DNA of 64,000 nt from NCBI RefSeq assembly GCF_000383595.1, contig NZ_KB911581.1:1715727-1779726 (forward strand), read 5' to 3'. Origin of the DNA: Streptomyces bottropensis ATCC 25435 (lineage in GTDB: Bacteria; Actinomycetota; Actinomycetes; Streptomycetales; Streptomycetaceae). Both the position numbers and the translations under genes were made by a program. The notes under the pieces are model-generated. The model made no database searches. It was given only the letters and a program-made list of their open reading frames with translations, and had not been told where the DNA came from. Below are positions 17,775 to 27,186 of this stretch, in pieces. Position 1 is the first letter of the stretch. Each line of letters opens with the position of its first letter.

Positions 17775-18743
17775 TCAGCCCTCCCGCTTCCAGGTTCCGC
17801 CCCAGCCGGCGACGGGGGCCGGGGTCCGCGCCGGGGTGCCGTCGTGCGCGTGGTACTCCACCGACTCGGCCGTCAGCTGCATGAACGCCTCCTCCAGTGA
17901 GGCCTGTTGGGGGCTCAGCTCGTGCAGCACGATCTGGTGCTGGGCGGCCAGCTCGCCGATCTCCTCCGGTTTCCCGCCGTCCACCTCCAGCGCGCCGCTG
18001 CCCGTCTCCACGACCATCAGGCCGACGGCGTGCAGCACGTCGAGCAGTCGCTCTCGCTGAGGTGTGCGAATGCGTACGTACGAGCGTGAGTTCTGCCGGA
18101 TGAACTCCGCCATCGAGGTGTCGGCGAGCAGCCGGCCCTGCCCGATGACGACGAGGTGGTCGGCGGTCAGCGCCATCTCGCTCATCAGGTGCGACGACAC
18201 GAAGACGGTCCGGCCCTGCGCCGCGAGGGACTTCATCAGGTTCCGGATCCAGTGGATGCCCTCGGGGTCGAGGCCGTTGACCGGTTCGTCGAACATCAGG
18301 ATGCGGGGGTCGCCGAGCAGCGCGCCTGCGATCCCGAGCCGCTGCCCCATCCCGAGGGAGAACCCCTTGGCCTTCTTCCGCGCGACCGTGGTGAGGCCGA
18401 CGGTGTCCAGCACCTCGTGCACCCGTGCCCGGGGGATCCCGTTGCTCTGGGCCAGACAGAGCAGGTGATGGAAGGCGCTGCGGCCGCCGTGCACGGCCTT
18501 GGCGTCCAGCAGCGCTCCGATGCGGGTGAGCGGATCGCGGAGACCGGCGTAGTGCGTGCCGTCGATCCGTACGTCCCCCGCGGTGGGCCGGTCGAGCCCC
18601 AGGATCATCCGCATCGTCGTCGACTTCCCGGCCCCGTTCGGCCCGAGAAACCCGGTCACGATCCCGGGCCGCACGGCGAAGGTCAGATTGTTCACCGCCA
18701 CCTTCTCGCCGTACCGCTTGGTCAGCCGGTCGATCTCGATCAT
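17775..18743 (-). CDS. ABC transporter ATPase, second cassette
   Basis: 322 residues from ATG 18743 (MIEIDRLTKRYGEKVAVNNL). Walker A GPNGAGKSTTMRM, signature FSLGMGQRLGIAGALL and Walker B RILMFDEPVNGLDPEG are intact. A C-terminal region (QAGHQ-like, EEAFMQLTAESVEYH) matches the first-cassette ATPase up to the point where that protein gains its low-complexity tail. Tandem paralogues of this kind may form separate or mixed exporters. Confidence 0.93.
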   Translation of the reverse strand: MIEIDRLTKRYGEKVAVNNLTFAVRPGIVTGFLGPNGAGKSTTMRMILGLDRPTAGDVRIDGTHYAGLRDPLTRIGALLDAKAVHGGRSAFHHLLCLAQSNGIPRARVHEVLDTVGLTTVARKKAKGFSLGMGQRLGIAGALLGDPRILMFDEPVNGLDPEGIHWIRNLMKSLAAQGRTVFVSSHLMSEMALTADHLVVIGQGRLLADTSMAEFIRQNSRSYVRIRTPQRERLLDVLHAVGLMVVETGSGALEVDGGKPEEIGELAAQHQIVLHELSPQQASLEEAFMQLTAESVEYHAHDGTPARTPAPVAGWGGTWKREG

Positions 18744-18834
18744 GCGGCAACGCTAGAACGGGCCCCGGAGCCCTGCCACCGGAACACCCGCCGACCACCA
18801 CCCAGCCCTCCGGGCGCCGCACCGGGACACCAAA

Positions 18835-18866
18835 GACCCGCGCCCCCCGGAGGGGAGACGCGGGTC
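18835..18866 (-). terminator. Terminator downstream of filP
   Basis: GACCCGCG (18835-18842) pairs with CGCGGGTC (18859-18866); a smaller CCCC/GGGG pairing sits inside. It is located 38 bp past the filP stop codon. Confidence 0.75.
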
Positions 18867-18903
18867 CGTTGCCTCGTCCGGCCGCTGCCGACAGGCGAAG
18901 GCG

Positions 18904-19842
18904 TTACCGGGACTGCTGCGCCGGAACCCCACGCGAGATCGGCTCGTCGTCGGCGACCGGCGAGCCGGCCGCGGCGACGGCCGCTCCCGTGAGGGTCGCC
19001 AGCATCTCGCGCACGTTCGTCAGCTGGGCGTTGATCGAGTCGCGGCGGTTGGTGAGCGCCGCCAGCTCGCGCTCGGATTCCGAACGGATCCGGTCGGCCT
19101 TGGCGTTCGCGTCCGCGACGATGTCCTCGGCCTGACGCTGCGCGGTCTCCACCGTCTGGCGGGCGCGACGCTCGGCGTCGGTGCGCAGCTTCTCGGCCTC
19201 CAGGCGAAGCTGCTCCGCGCGGTGCTCGATCTCGGCGAGACGCTTCTCCGCCTTCTGCTGACGCGAGGCCAGGTCCCGCTCGGACTGTTCGCGCCGCTTG
19301 GCGAGGTTCGTCTCGAAGTCGGCGGCGGCCTGAGCGGCCTTGGCGCGGGTCTCCTCGAAGAGGGCGTCCGCCTCCTCGCGCTTGGACTGAGCGTCCTTCT
19401 GCGCCTCGGCACGCAGCTGCGAAGCGTCGCTCTTGGCCTTCTCGACGATCCGGACGCCCTCGTCCTCGGCCTTGGCCTTGCGCTCCGCGGAGAAGGACTC
19501 CGCGTCGTTGCGCACCTGCTGGGCCGCCGACTCGGCGAGCTCGCGGTGCTGCTCCGCGGCGCGGCGGGCCTCTTCGCGCAGGTCCTTCGCCTCCTCCTCG
19601 GCGAGGCGGAGGATCTTCTCGACGCGCGCGCCGAGACCGGCGTAGGACGGCTCGGCGTCGGTCACCGCGGCCTGGGCGTTCTGCGTCTCGAGGTGGAGCT
19701 CCTCGATGCGCTTCTCCAGAGCGGTGATGCGGGCGAGAGCGGAGTCACGGTCGGAGACGAGCTTGGAGATACGTTCGTCCACCTGAGCGCGGTCGTATCC
19801 ACGCCGCACAAGCTCGAAGCCGTAGGGGGAAGTGTCGCTCAT
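18904..19842 (-). CDS. filP: Coiled-coil cytoskeletal protein FilP
   Basis: Intermediate-filament-like protein that forms a cortical network behind the growing hyphal tip and interacts with DivIVA and Scy. 312 residues from ATG 19842 (MSDTSPYGFELVRRGYDRAQ) with an AGGAA site. A short globular N-terminus resembling the DivIVA entry motif leads to a continuous coiled coil (about 25-280) rich in Ala, Glu, Arg and Lys (EEAKDLREEARRAAEQHREL). The tail, PVADDEPISRGVPAQQSR, is non-helical. Directly downstream of scy, as in S. coelicolor, but with its own 236-bp upstream gap. Confidence 0.93.
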   Translation of the reverse strand: MSDTSPYGFELVRRGYDRAQVDERISKLVSDRDSALARITALEKRIEELHLETQNAQAAVTDAEPSYAGLGARVEKILRLAEEEAKDLREEARRAAEQHRELAESAAQQVRNDAESFSAERKAKAEDEGVRIVEKAKSDASQLRAEAQKDAQSKREEADALFEETRAKAAQAAADFETNLAKRREQSERDLASRQQKAEKRLAEIEHRAEQLRLEAEKLRTDAERRARQTVETAQRQAEDIVADANAKADRIRSESERELAALTNRRDSINAQLTNVREMLATLTGAAVAAAGSPVADDEPISRGVPAQQSR

Positions 19843-20078
19843 GGGGTTCCTGTCGAATGAGACCGGTGAGGTGATAGGTGGAATCCTAGGGGGCGAAGCG
19901 GCGTGTCATCGAGCAGATGCACGTTTGATCTGGAGAATGACACCCCTTTTGGTGGCCGACCATCGGAATACTTGCCAGAAACTTTGCATAACCGCCTTGG
20001 CAAGCACAGAACGGGCACGAATAGGTCTCCGTAGCGCCCGAGGCGGGGCGGGAACATACCCGCAACGCCCCGGTACCG

Positions 20079-23000
20079 CTAGCTGTCTGACGACTTGCCA
20101 CCCGAACGGGTCGCACCCGCCGTGGCGCCCGTCTTGACTCCACCGTCCTTGCCGCCCGACGGGGCCTCAAAAGACTCCAACGCCACCAGGACGTCCTGGA
20201 CACGGGAGATCTCCGCATTGATGTCCTCGCGGCGCCGGACCAGAACCTCCAGCTCGCGCTTGCCCTCCTCGACCGTGCGGCGCGCCTCGCGGATCGCCTC
20301 GGCCTTCAGCTCCTCGGCCTCGCGGATGAGCGTGGACTTCTTCTGCTCGGCCTCCTTCAGGAGACCCTCGGCCTTCTTCACCGCGGCGATACGGACCTTG
20401 CCCGCCTCGGAGTTGGCCTCGGAAACGATCTCCTTGGCCTTCGACGTCGCCTTCTCCAACTGCTCCTCGGCCGCTTTGATGAGCGCGTCACAGCGGTCGC
20501 CGGTCGATTTCATCGTCTCGGCGGCCTCACGGCGGGCCCGCGTGTGCAGTGCCTCGATCTCGGCGGTGATGCGGTCCCGCAGCTCCTCGGCCCGCTCCCT
20601 TATGGCGGTTGCGTCCCGGCGCGCCCCGACCAGCAGCTCGTCGGCGTCCGTGCGGGCCCTCTCCACGGTGGAGTTGCCCTCGACGGTCGCCTCGGCGACC
20701 AGCCGGTCGGCCTCCTTGCGGGCCGCGCCGACCATGGAGTCGGCCTGCCCCTCGGCGTCCGCGGTGGTCTTCAGGGCCTGCGACTGCGCCTCGGCGAGCA
20801 GCTTGTCGGCCTCGGCGGCCGTCTCGGTGATGAGCGTGTCGACCTGCTCGGCGGCCTCGGAGCGCCGCTTGTTGGCGTCCTTGCGGGCCGCGTCGAGCGT
20901 GTTGTCGGCCTCGTCGCGGGCGTGCGCCATGAGCCGGTCCGCCTCCGCCTCCGCCTCGGCCCGCGCGCGTTCGGCGTCGGCCCGGACCCGCTCGGCGTGC
21001 TGCTGTGCGGAGCCCACCGTCGCGGCCGCCTCGGCCCGCAGCCGCTCGGCCTCGTCGGTGGCCTCGCCGATCAGCCGGTCGGCCTTGGCGACGGACTCGG
21101 CCCGGACGCGCTCGGCCTCCTCGTTGGTCTCCCGCGTCAGCCGCTCGGCCTCGGCCGTGACCTCGGTGATGAGGGTGTCGGCCTGGGTGGCCGCGTCCGA
21201 CCGCATGCGGTTGGCGTCGTCGCGGGCCTCCGCCCGGGTGCGCGAGGCGTCCTGGTCGGCCCGCGCGATGGCGTCCGAGGCCTCCGTACGGACCCGCTGG
21301 GCGTGCTCGGACGCCTCCGAACGGATGCGTTCCGCCTCGCTGATGGCCTCGCCGACCGTGCGCTCGGCGAGCGCCTTGGCGGCGTCCGTCTCGTCCCGGG
21401 CCTGCCGGCGGACCCGGTTGGCGTCCTCGGTGGCCCGCTCCCGCTCCGCGTAGGCGTCGGCGCGGACCCGGTCGGACTCCTCCTCGGCCTCCCGGCGCAT
21501 ACGGTCCGCCACGTGCTCGGCGGTGTTGCGCAGCCCGGCGATCTCCTCCTGGGCCTGCTCGTGCAGCCCGGCGACCGACTCCCGTACCTGCTGGGCGTGC
21601 TGCTCGGCCGCCGACACCATCTCGCCGGCGCGCCGCTCGGACTCCTCGACCAGCCGTACGGCCTCGGTCTGGGCCTCCTCCACGCGGGTGCGCGCCGAGG
21701 CCAGCAGCTCCTCGCTCTGCTCGCGGGCCCGACGGCGCTCCTGGTCGGCCTCATGCCGGGCCGCGCCGAGCAGCTCCTCGGCCTCGCGGCGGCGCCGGGC
21801 GGCCTCCTCCTGCGCGGCGGCCAGGGTCTCCGAGGCCTCCGTGGCGAGCCGCTCGGCCGCGGCCTGCGCCTCCGCCCGTACCCGGTCGGCGGTGTCCTTC
21901 GCCTCGGACTTCAGCCGCTCCGCCTCGGCCGCGGCCTCGGAGCGCAGCCGTACGGCGACGGACTCGCCCTCGGCGCGGGACACGGACGCGTCGGCCGCGG
22001 CCTCGTCGCGCAGCCGCTCGGCCTCGGCCTCGGCCTGCGCCTGGAGCGTACGGATGCGCTCGGCGGCCTCGGAACGCAGCCGGTCGCTCTCCTCGCCGGC
22101 CTCGCGGCGGATCCGCTCGGCCTCGGCGCGGGCGTCGGCGAGCGCCTCCTCGGCGGAGGCCAGACGGCCCTCGGCCTCGGTGTGCAGCCGGGTCAGTTCC
22201 TCGGCGGCCTCGGCCTTGCGGGCCTCGACGCCCCGCTCGGTCTCCTCGCGCAGCTCACGGGCGGCGCGCTCGGCCTCGGCCTTCAGCTCCTCGGTCTGCT
22301 CGGCGGCCTCGGCGCGGTAGCGCTCGGCCTCCTTGCGGGTGCGCTCCAGGGTCTCCTCGGCCTGGCGGCGCAGCGTGGACGCGCGCTCGATGGCCTCGGT
22401 GCGGACCTTCTCGCTGTCCGCGGTGGCCGTCTGGCGCAGTTCGTCGGCGTCCGTGCGGGCCTTGGCGAGCAGCTCCTCGGCGGTCTTGGCCGCCTCCTCG
22501 ATCTGCTGGACGGCCTCGCGCCGGGCCTCGGAGCGGATCCGCTCGCCCTCGGCGACCGCGTCGGAGCGCAGCTGCTCGGCCTCGCCGCGCAGCCGGCGCG
22601 CCTCCTCCTGCAGCTCGACCGTCTTGGCGCGGTACTCCTCGGTGTCGTCCTTCGCCGTGCCCTTGAGCTGTTCGGCGAGGTCGTGTGCCTCGGCGCGCAG
22701 CCGGTCGGCCTCGGCCTCGGCCTCGGCGCGGATGCGCTCGGCCTCCTCGACGGCGGCCTTGGTGGTGCTCCTGGCCTCCTCGGACGCCTTGTTCAGCACG
22801 TCCTCGGCGGTCTTGGCCGTCTTGGCGAGCTGGGAGGCGGACTCCTCCGCCGTGATCGAGCGGGCCTTCTCGGAGGCCTCGGCGACGATCTTCTCGGCCT
22901 GGGCCCTGGCGTCCGCGACGGCTTCCTCGGCGGCCGCCTTGGTGGCCTCGGCCTCCTTCGTGGCCTCCGTGACCAGCCGGGCGACCTGCTCCTTGGCCGT

Positions 23001-23930
23001 ACGCGTGCGCTGCTCGTTGGTCGACTCGGCGCCGGCGACGGCCTTGGCCGCGTTCTCCTTCGCCTCCGTGACCAGCTTCTCGGCCTCGGCGCGAGCCTCG
23101 CGCAGGGCCGTCTCGGCCTCCGCCATGCGCTGCTCGGCGGTCCGGCTCAGCTCGGAGGCCTGGCGGCGGGCCGAGTCCGACTCGGTGGCGGTGGAGCTGC
23201 GCAGCTGCTCGGCGTGCTCGGTGGCCTCCTGGGCCTGGGTGGAGGCCGCGTTCAGCAGCCGCTCCGCCTCGGCACGGGCCCGGCGCAGGATCTGGTCGGC
23301 CTCGCCGCGGGCGGCCTCGGCATCGCTCTGCAGCCGCTGGCGGGCCTCGGTGGCGAGCCGCTCGGCCTCGGCGCGGGCGGCGGCCAGCGCCTGCTCGGCC
23401 TCCGCGCGGGACTCGTCGACGAGCCGGCGGGCCTGGGCCTCGCTGCGGGCGCGCAGCTGCTCGGCCCACGCCACGTTCTCGTTGACGTGCGACTCGACCG
23501 TCTGGCGGCGCTCGGAGAGCTCCTGGTCCAGCTGCTGGCGACGGGTGACGGCCTCCTGGTGCAGCTCCGCCTGGAGCCGCGCGGCCTGCTCGGCGTGCTC
23601 CTGCAGGATCCGCTGGGTCTGCGCCCGCGCCTGGCTCAGCTCGCGCTCGGCGTCCGTGCGCAGCTGGTCGGCCTGCATCTGGGCCTGGCGGAGCATCTGC
23701 TCGGCCTGGTACCCGAGGTCGCCACCGTTGTCGTAGGCGGGCCGGGACATGAGGGTGCGGCGCGCCTCGTGCAGCTTGGCGCGCAGCACCTCGACCTGGT
23801 AGCCGAGGTCCTCGGCGTGCTGGATCGCCTTTTCCCGCTCGGTCTTCAGCCGCTCCATCTCGGCCTCGAACCGAGAGAGGTGGTCGACGTCAGCCGCCGG
23901 CTCTCGCTCCTGGCGTTCGTAGCCCCGCAC
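20079..23930 (-). CDS. scy: Polar growth scaffold Scy, very long coiled coil
   Basis: Tip-organising coiled-coil protein that gathers DivIVA and FilP to set sites of polar growth. GTG 23930 (VRGYERQEREPAADV) is preferred because homologues, as I recall, begin MRGYERQE; TTG 23960 is an in-frame alternative. That gives 1283 residues, close to the about 1326 known in S. coelicolor. After VDHLSRFEAEMERLKTEREK nearly the whole protein is a repeat-built coiled coil (recurring AEAERLRAEA-type units), ending with a short Gly/Ser/Thr tail (GATRSGGKSSDS). Its high-GC repeats leave long open frames antisense to it, which I regard as shadows. Confidence 0.93.
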   Translation of the reverse strand: MRGYERQEREPAADVDHLSRFEAEMERLKTEREKAIQHAEDLGYQVEVLRAKLHEARRTLMSRPAYDNGGDLGYQAEQMLRQAQMQADQLRTDAERELSQARAQTQRILQEHAEQAARLQAELHQEAVTRRQQLDQELSERRQTVESHVNENVAWAEQLRARSEAQARRLVDESRAEAEQALAAARAEAERLATEARQRLQSDAEAARGEADQILRRARAEAERLLNAASTQAQEATEHAEQLRSSTATESDSARRQASELSRTAEQRMAEAETALREARAEAEKLVTEAKENAAKAVAGAESTNEQRTRTAKEQVARLVTEATKEAEATKAAAEEAVADARAQAEKIVAEASEKARSITAEESASQLAKTAKTAEDVLNKASEEARSTTKAAVEEAERIRAEAEAEADRLRAEAHDLAEQLKGTAKDDTEEYRAKTVELQEEARRLRGEAEQLRSDAVAEGERIRSEARREAVQQIEEAAKTAEELLAKARTDADELRQTATADSEKVRTEAIERASTLRRQAEETLERTRKEAERYRAEAAEQTEELKAEAERAARELREETERGVEARKAEAAEELTRLHTEAEGRLASAEEALADARAEAERIRREAGEESDRLRSEAAERIRTLQAQAEAEAERLRDEAAADASVSRAEGESVAVRLRSEAAAEAERLKSEAKDTADRVRAEAQAAAERLATEASETLAAAQEEAARRRREAEELLGAARHEADQERRRAREQSEELLASARTRVEEAQTEAVRLVEESERRAGEMVSAAEQHAQQVRESVAGLHEQAQEEIAGLRNTAEHVADRMRREAEEESDRVRADAYAERERATEDANRVRRQARDETDAAKALAERTVGEAISEAERIRSEASEHAQRVRTEASDAIARADQDASRTRAEARDDANRMRSDAATQADTLITEVTAEAERLTRETNEEAERVRAESVAKADRLIGEATDEAERLRAEAAATVGSAQQHAERVRADAERARAEAEAEADRLMAHARDEADNTLDAARKDANKRRSEAAEQVDTLITETAAEADKLLAEAQSQALKTTADAEGQADSMVGAARKEADRLVAEATVEGNSTVERARTDADELLVGARRDATAIRERAEELRDRITAEIEALHTRARREAAETMKSTGDRCDALIKAAEEQLEKATSKAKEIVSEANSEAGKVRIAAVKKAEGLLKEAEQKKSTLIREAEELKAEAIREARRTVEEGKRELEVLVRRREDINAEISRVQDVLVALESFEAPSGGKDGGVKTGATAGATRSGGKSSDS

Positions 23931-24207
23931 TGCGCGGTCCCATCCGTCCCCTGGTCGCAACCTCTGGCAAACGGGCTCCGTCCAACCGCCGAACGGTGCC
24001 CCCCGGGGAATGGTGTCAGATCAACGGCGGAGCACGGGCTGCCGCCCTCACCCTCGTCCCCCGAAACCTGGACCCCGGCCCTCGGGCAGCCGCTGATGGA
24101 TCGCCGCGGTGCCCTTGGATCCCGCTCGTCGCAAGGCGGCGGAACCCGGGCCGTCCCCCTCGAAGGCGACGGCCGACCCCAACCCTACCGGCCCATATGT
24201 ACGGGGG

Positions 24208-24648
24208 TCAGTGCTCAGGTGACTCAACTGGCGCCGAAGTGACCAGTTCTGTCAGTACGCCATGGCAATCCTTGGGGTGCAGAAACGTGATCCGTGACCC
24301 CATGGAGCCGATGCGCGGCTCCTCGTACAGGACGCGTACGCCCTTTTCCTTGATCGCGGCGGCCTCGCCGTCGACGTCCGCCGTGCCGAAGGCGATGTGG
24401 TGGACCCCCTCGCCGTTCTTGGCCAGCCACTTCGCGACGGTGGAGTCCTCGCGGGTGGGCTCCAGGAGCTGCAGGTAGGAGGCTCCGCCGTCGTCCGTGC
24501 TGTTGATCCTGAGCATGGCCTCGCGCACGCCCTGCTCCTCGTTGACCTCGGAGTGGTACACCTCGAAGCCGTAGGTGGCCCGGTAGAACTCGACAGTCCT
24601 GTCCAGGTCGAAACAGGCGATCCCGATGTGGTCGATTCGCGTCAGCAT
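24208..24648 (-). CDS. mce: Methylmalonyl-CoA epimerase
   Basis: Interconverts (2R)- and (2S)-methylmalonyl-CoA, linking propionyl-CoA carboxylation with the B12 mutase and with polyketide extender supply. 146 residues, ATG 24648 ([20 protein letters not shown]). VOC-fold metal ligands are visible in DHIGIA, HHIAFG and the C-terminal [14 protein letters not shown]. It is divergent from the thiolase gene across a 152-bp gap. Confidence 0.95.
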   Translation of the reverse strand: MLTRIDHIGIACFDLDRTVEFYRATYGFEVYHSEVNEEQGVREAMLRINSTDDGGASYLQLLEPTREDSTVAKWLAKNGEGVHHIAFGTADVDGEAAAIKEKGVRVLYEEPRIGSMGSRITFLHPKDCHGVLTELVTSAPVESPEH

Positions 24649-24800
24649 GGTGTCAGTGCAGCGCCCCGGCGCCGGTTACGCAACGTGCGCGCGATCACAC
24701 CGACAGCCCGGTGACGGCACGGAGTGCCACTCAGTACATTCGAAGTAAACCCTCGTTCACTCACTTCTCGGCTGTGCAAGCTGGAAGGGGATCGCACCTC

Positions 24801-26003
24801 ATGACTGGAACGAACGGCAGGACCTCGGTCATCGTCGCGGGCGCCCGTACGCCCATGGGACGACTGCTCGGTTCGCTGAAGTCCTTCTCCGGAGCCGACC
24901 TCGGCGGATTCGCGATCAAGGCCGCACTGGACCGCGCGGGCATCGGCGGCGACCAGGTGCAGTACGTGATCATGGGCCAGGTGCTCCAGGCCGGGGCGGG
25001 GCAGATCCCGGCACGCCAGGCCGCCGTCAAGGCGGGCATCCCCATGAACGTGCCCGCGCTCACGATCAACAAGGTCTGTCTCTCGGGCCTCGACGCCATC
25101 GCCCTGGCCGACCAGCTGATCCGCGCCGGCGAGTTCGACGTGATCGTGGCCGGCGGCCAGGAGTCCATGACGAACGCCCCGCACCTGCTCCCGAAGTCCC
25201 GTGAGGGCTACAAGTACGGGGCGATCCAGATGCTCGACGCGATGGCGCACGACGGGCTCACGGACTCCTTCGAGAACATCGCCATGGGCGAGTCCACGGA
25301 GAAGCACAACACGCGCCTCGGCATCCTGCGCCCCGAGCAGGACGAGATCGCCGCCCAGTCCCACCAGCGGGCCGCCGCCGCCCAGAAGAACGGCCTCTTC
25401 GAGGCGGAGATCACGCCGGTCGAGATCCCGCAGCGCAAGGGTGAGCCGGTCGTCTTCAGCCAGGACGAGGGCATCCGCGGCGAGACGACCGCCGAGTCCC
25501 TCGGCAGGTTGCGGCCCGCCTTCGCCAAGGACGGCACGATCACGGCCGGGTCGGCCTCGCAGATCTCCGACGGCGCGGCGGCCGTGGTCGTCATGAGCAA
25601 GGAGAAGGCGCAGGAGCTGGGCCTCACGTGGCTCGCCGAGATCGGCGCCCACGGCAACGTCGCGGGCCCGGACAACTCCCTGCAGTCGCAGCCCTCGAAC
25701 GCGATCCTGCACGCCCTGAAGAAGGACGGCCTGGACGTCGCCGATCTCGACCTGATCGAGATCAACGAGGCCTTCGCCGCGGTCGCCGTGCAGTCAATGA
25801 AGGATCTCGGTGTTTCCCCGGAAAAGGTGAACGTCAACGGTGGCGCGATCGCCCTCGGGCACCCCATCGGCATGTCCGGTGCCCGTCTCGTCCTGCATCT
25901 GGCCCTGGAGCTGAAGCGGCGCGGCGGCGGTGTCGGCGCGGCCGCGCTGTGCGGTGGCGGCGGGCAGGGTGACGCGCTGGTCGTGCGGGTACCCAAGGCC
26001 TAA
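24801..26003 (+). CDS. Acetyl-CoA C-acetyltransferase (thiolase)
   Basis: Condenses two acetyl-CoA to acetoacetyl-CoA or does the reverse. 400 residues from ATG 24801 ([20 protein letters not shown]) with GGAAGGGG upstream; an in-frame start 30 codons earlier is rejected. The nucleophilic Cys is in [11 protein letters not shown], the catalytic His in [16 protein letters not shown] and the second Cys in [11 protein letters not shown]. Next to the epimerase and MeaB genes, it fits the acetoacetyl-CoA to butyryl-CoA to methylmalonyl-CoA route. Confidence 0.95.
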   Translation: MTGTNGRTSVIVAGARTPMGRLLGSLKSFSGADLGGFAIKAALDRAGIGGDQVQYVIMGQVLQAGAGQIPARQAAVKAGIPMNVPALTINKVCLSGLDAIALADQLIRAGEFDVIVAGGQESMTNAPHLLPKSREGYKYGAIQMLDAMAHDGLTDSFENIAMGESTEKHNTRLGILRPEQDEIAAQSHQRAAAAQKNGLFEAEITPVEIPQRKGEPVVFSQDEGIRGETTAESLGRLRPAFAKDGTITAGSASQISDGAAAVVVMSKEKAQELGLTWLAEIGAHGNVAGPDNSLQSQPSNAILHALKKDGLDVADLDLIEINEAFAAVAVQSMKDLGVSPEKVNVNGGAIALGHPIGMSGARLVLHLALELKRRGGGVGAAALCGGGGQGDALVVRVPKA

Positions 26004-26048
26004 AGCCTCGGTGCACGACGTACCGCCTTCCTCGTGAACGGAGCTGTG

Positions 26049-27005
26049 ATGCAGGACGTCTCCACCCTGGTGGCCCAGGCCAGGGAAGGCCGGCCGCGGG
26101 CCGTGGCCCGGCTGATCTCCCTGGTGGAGGGGGCGTCCCCGCAGCTCCGTGAGGTCATGGCGGCACTGGCCCCGCTGACCGGCGGGGCGTACGTCGTCGG
26201 TCTCACCGGCTCGCCCGGCGTGGGCAAGTCCACGTCCACGTCGGCGCTGGTGACGGCGTACCGGCGGGCCGGGAAGAGGGTGGGCGTGCTCGCCGTCGAC
26301 CCCTCGTCGCCCTTCTCGGGCGGCGCCCTCCTCGGCGACCGGGTCCGGATGTCGGAGCACGCCTCCGACCCCGGCGTGTACATCCGTTCGATGGCGACGC
26401 GCGGCCATCTGGGTGGTCTGGCGTGGTCGGCCCCGCAGGCGATCCGGGTGCTGGACGCGGCCGGGTGCGAGGTGATCCTGGTCGAGACGGTCGGCGTGGG
26501 CCAGTCCGAGGTGGAGATCGCCTCGCAGGCGGACACGTCCGTGGTGCTGCTGGCACCCGGCATGGGGGACGGCATCCAGGCGGCCAAGGCCGGAATCCTG
26601 GAGATCGGTGACGTCTACGTCGTCAACAAGGCCGACCGGGACGGCGCCGACGCGACCGCGCGCGAGCTGAACCACATGCTGGGGCTGGGCGAGTCCCGTC
26701 GTCCCGGGGACTGGCGCCCGCCGATCGTCAAGACGGTCGCGGCGCGGGCCGAGGGGATCGACGAGGTCGTCCAGGCCCTGGAGAAGCACCGGGCCTGGAT
26801 GGAGGAGCGCGGGGTCCTCGCGGACCGCCGGCGGGTCCGGGCCGCGCGCGAGGTGGAGACCATCGCGGTGACCGCGCTGCGGGAGCGGATCGGGGACCTG
26901 CACGGCGATCGCCGCCTGTCGGCTCTCGCCGAGCGGATCGTGGCGGGGGAACTGGATCCCTACCGGGCGGCGGACGAACTGGTGGCGGGCCTGACGGAGG
27001 GCTGA
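26049..27005 (+). CDS. meaB: MeaB-type G3E GTPase chaperone of B12-dependent mutases
   Basis: GTPase that protects and reloads adenosylcobalamin in methylmalonyl- or isobutyryl-CoA mutase. 318 residues from ATG 26049 (MQDVSTLVAQAREGRPRAVA). Walker A GSPGVGKSTSTSAL, switch motif DPSSPFSGGALLGDRVRM, the base-binding NKADRDGADA and EVILVETVGVGQSEVE are all present. It is 45 bp after the thiolase and probably co-transcribed with it. Confidence 0.95.
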   Translation: MQDVSTLVAQAREGRPRAVARLISLVEGASPQLREVMAALAPLTGGAYVVGLTGSPGVGKSTSTSALVTAYRRAGKRVGVLAVDPSSPFSGGALLGDRVRMSEHASDPGVYIRSMATRGHLGGLAWSAPQAIRVLDAAGCEVILVETVGVGQSEVEIASQADTSVVLLAPGMGDGIQAAKAGILEIGDVYVVNKADRDGADATARELNHMLGLGESRRPGDWRPPIVKTVAARAEGIDEVVQALEKHRAWMEERGVLADRRRVRAAREVETIAVTALRERIGDLHGDRRLSALAERIVAGELDPYRAADELVAGLTEG

Positions 27006-27069
27006 GCCCGGCCGTCGCCCGCCCCGCACCCACCCGAAAGCCCCTGGGGACGTGTCGCGGGCGGCTGCT

Positions 27070-27186
27070 AGTTTGACCGCATGTTCCTTCACCGTGCGTA
27101 GAGGCGGACCCTCCCGCCGGCGACGTGTCGTCGCCGCGCGGGACATCGGTGTCCCCCTTTTCGCCTCCAGGTGAGGAACATTTCGC
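27070..27186 (+). promoter_or_regulatory. Attenuator-like leader of the MFS gene
   Basis: A possible -10 box TAGTTT (27070-27075) lies just before a six-codon reading frame at 27081. Three hairpins follow: GGCGG/CCGCC (27103-27107 with 27114-27118), a perfect 7-bp GGCGACG/CGTCGCC (27119-27125 with 27129-27135), and GGGAC/GTCCC (27140-27144 with 27151-27155) followed by CCCTTTT. The last resembles an intrinsic terminator. The ribosome site GTGAGGAA for the MFS gene comes after it. Translation of the small frame could set which hairpin forms. Confidence 0.55.
27081..27101 (+). CDS. Possible six-residue leader peptide MFLHRA
   Basis: ATG 27081 to TAG 27101 encodes MFLHRA. The ATG sits about where transcription should start from the TAGTTT box, so the mRNA may be leaderless. 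No codon is unusually repeated, so a specific amino-acid sensor is not evident; a general translation-stress sensor is more likely. Small and speculative. Confidence 0.4.
   Translation: MFLHRA

Noticed and set aside
20040..20078. GC-rich fold just downstream of scy as terminator
   Set aside because: Pairing is interrupted by mismatches; not convincing next to the clear terminators elsewhere.
20544..24242. Open frame of more than 1200 codons antisense to scy
   Set aside because: It results from the repetitive, GC-rich coiled-coil sequence; its product is Gly/Leu/Arg repeats with no recognisable domain or ribosome site.
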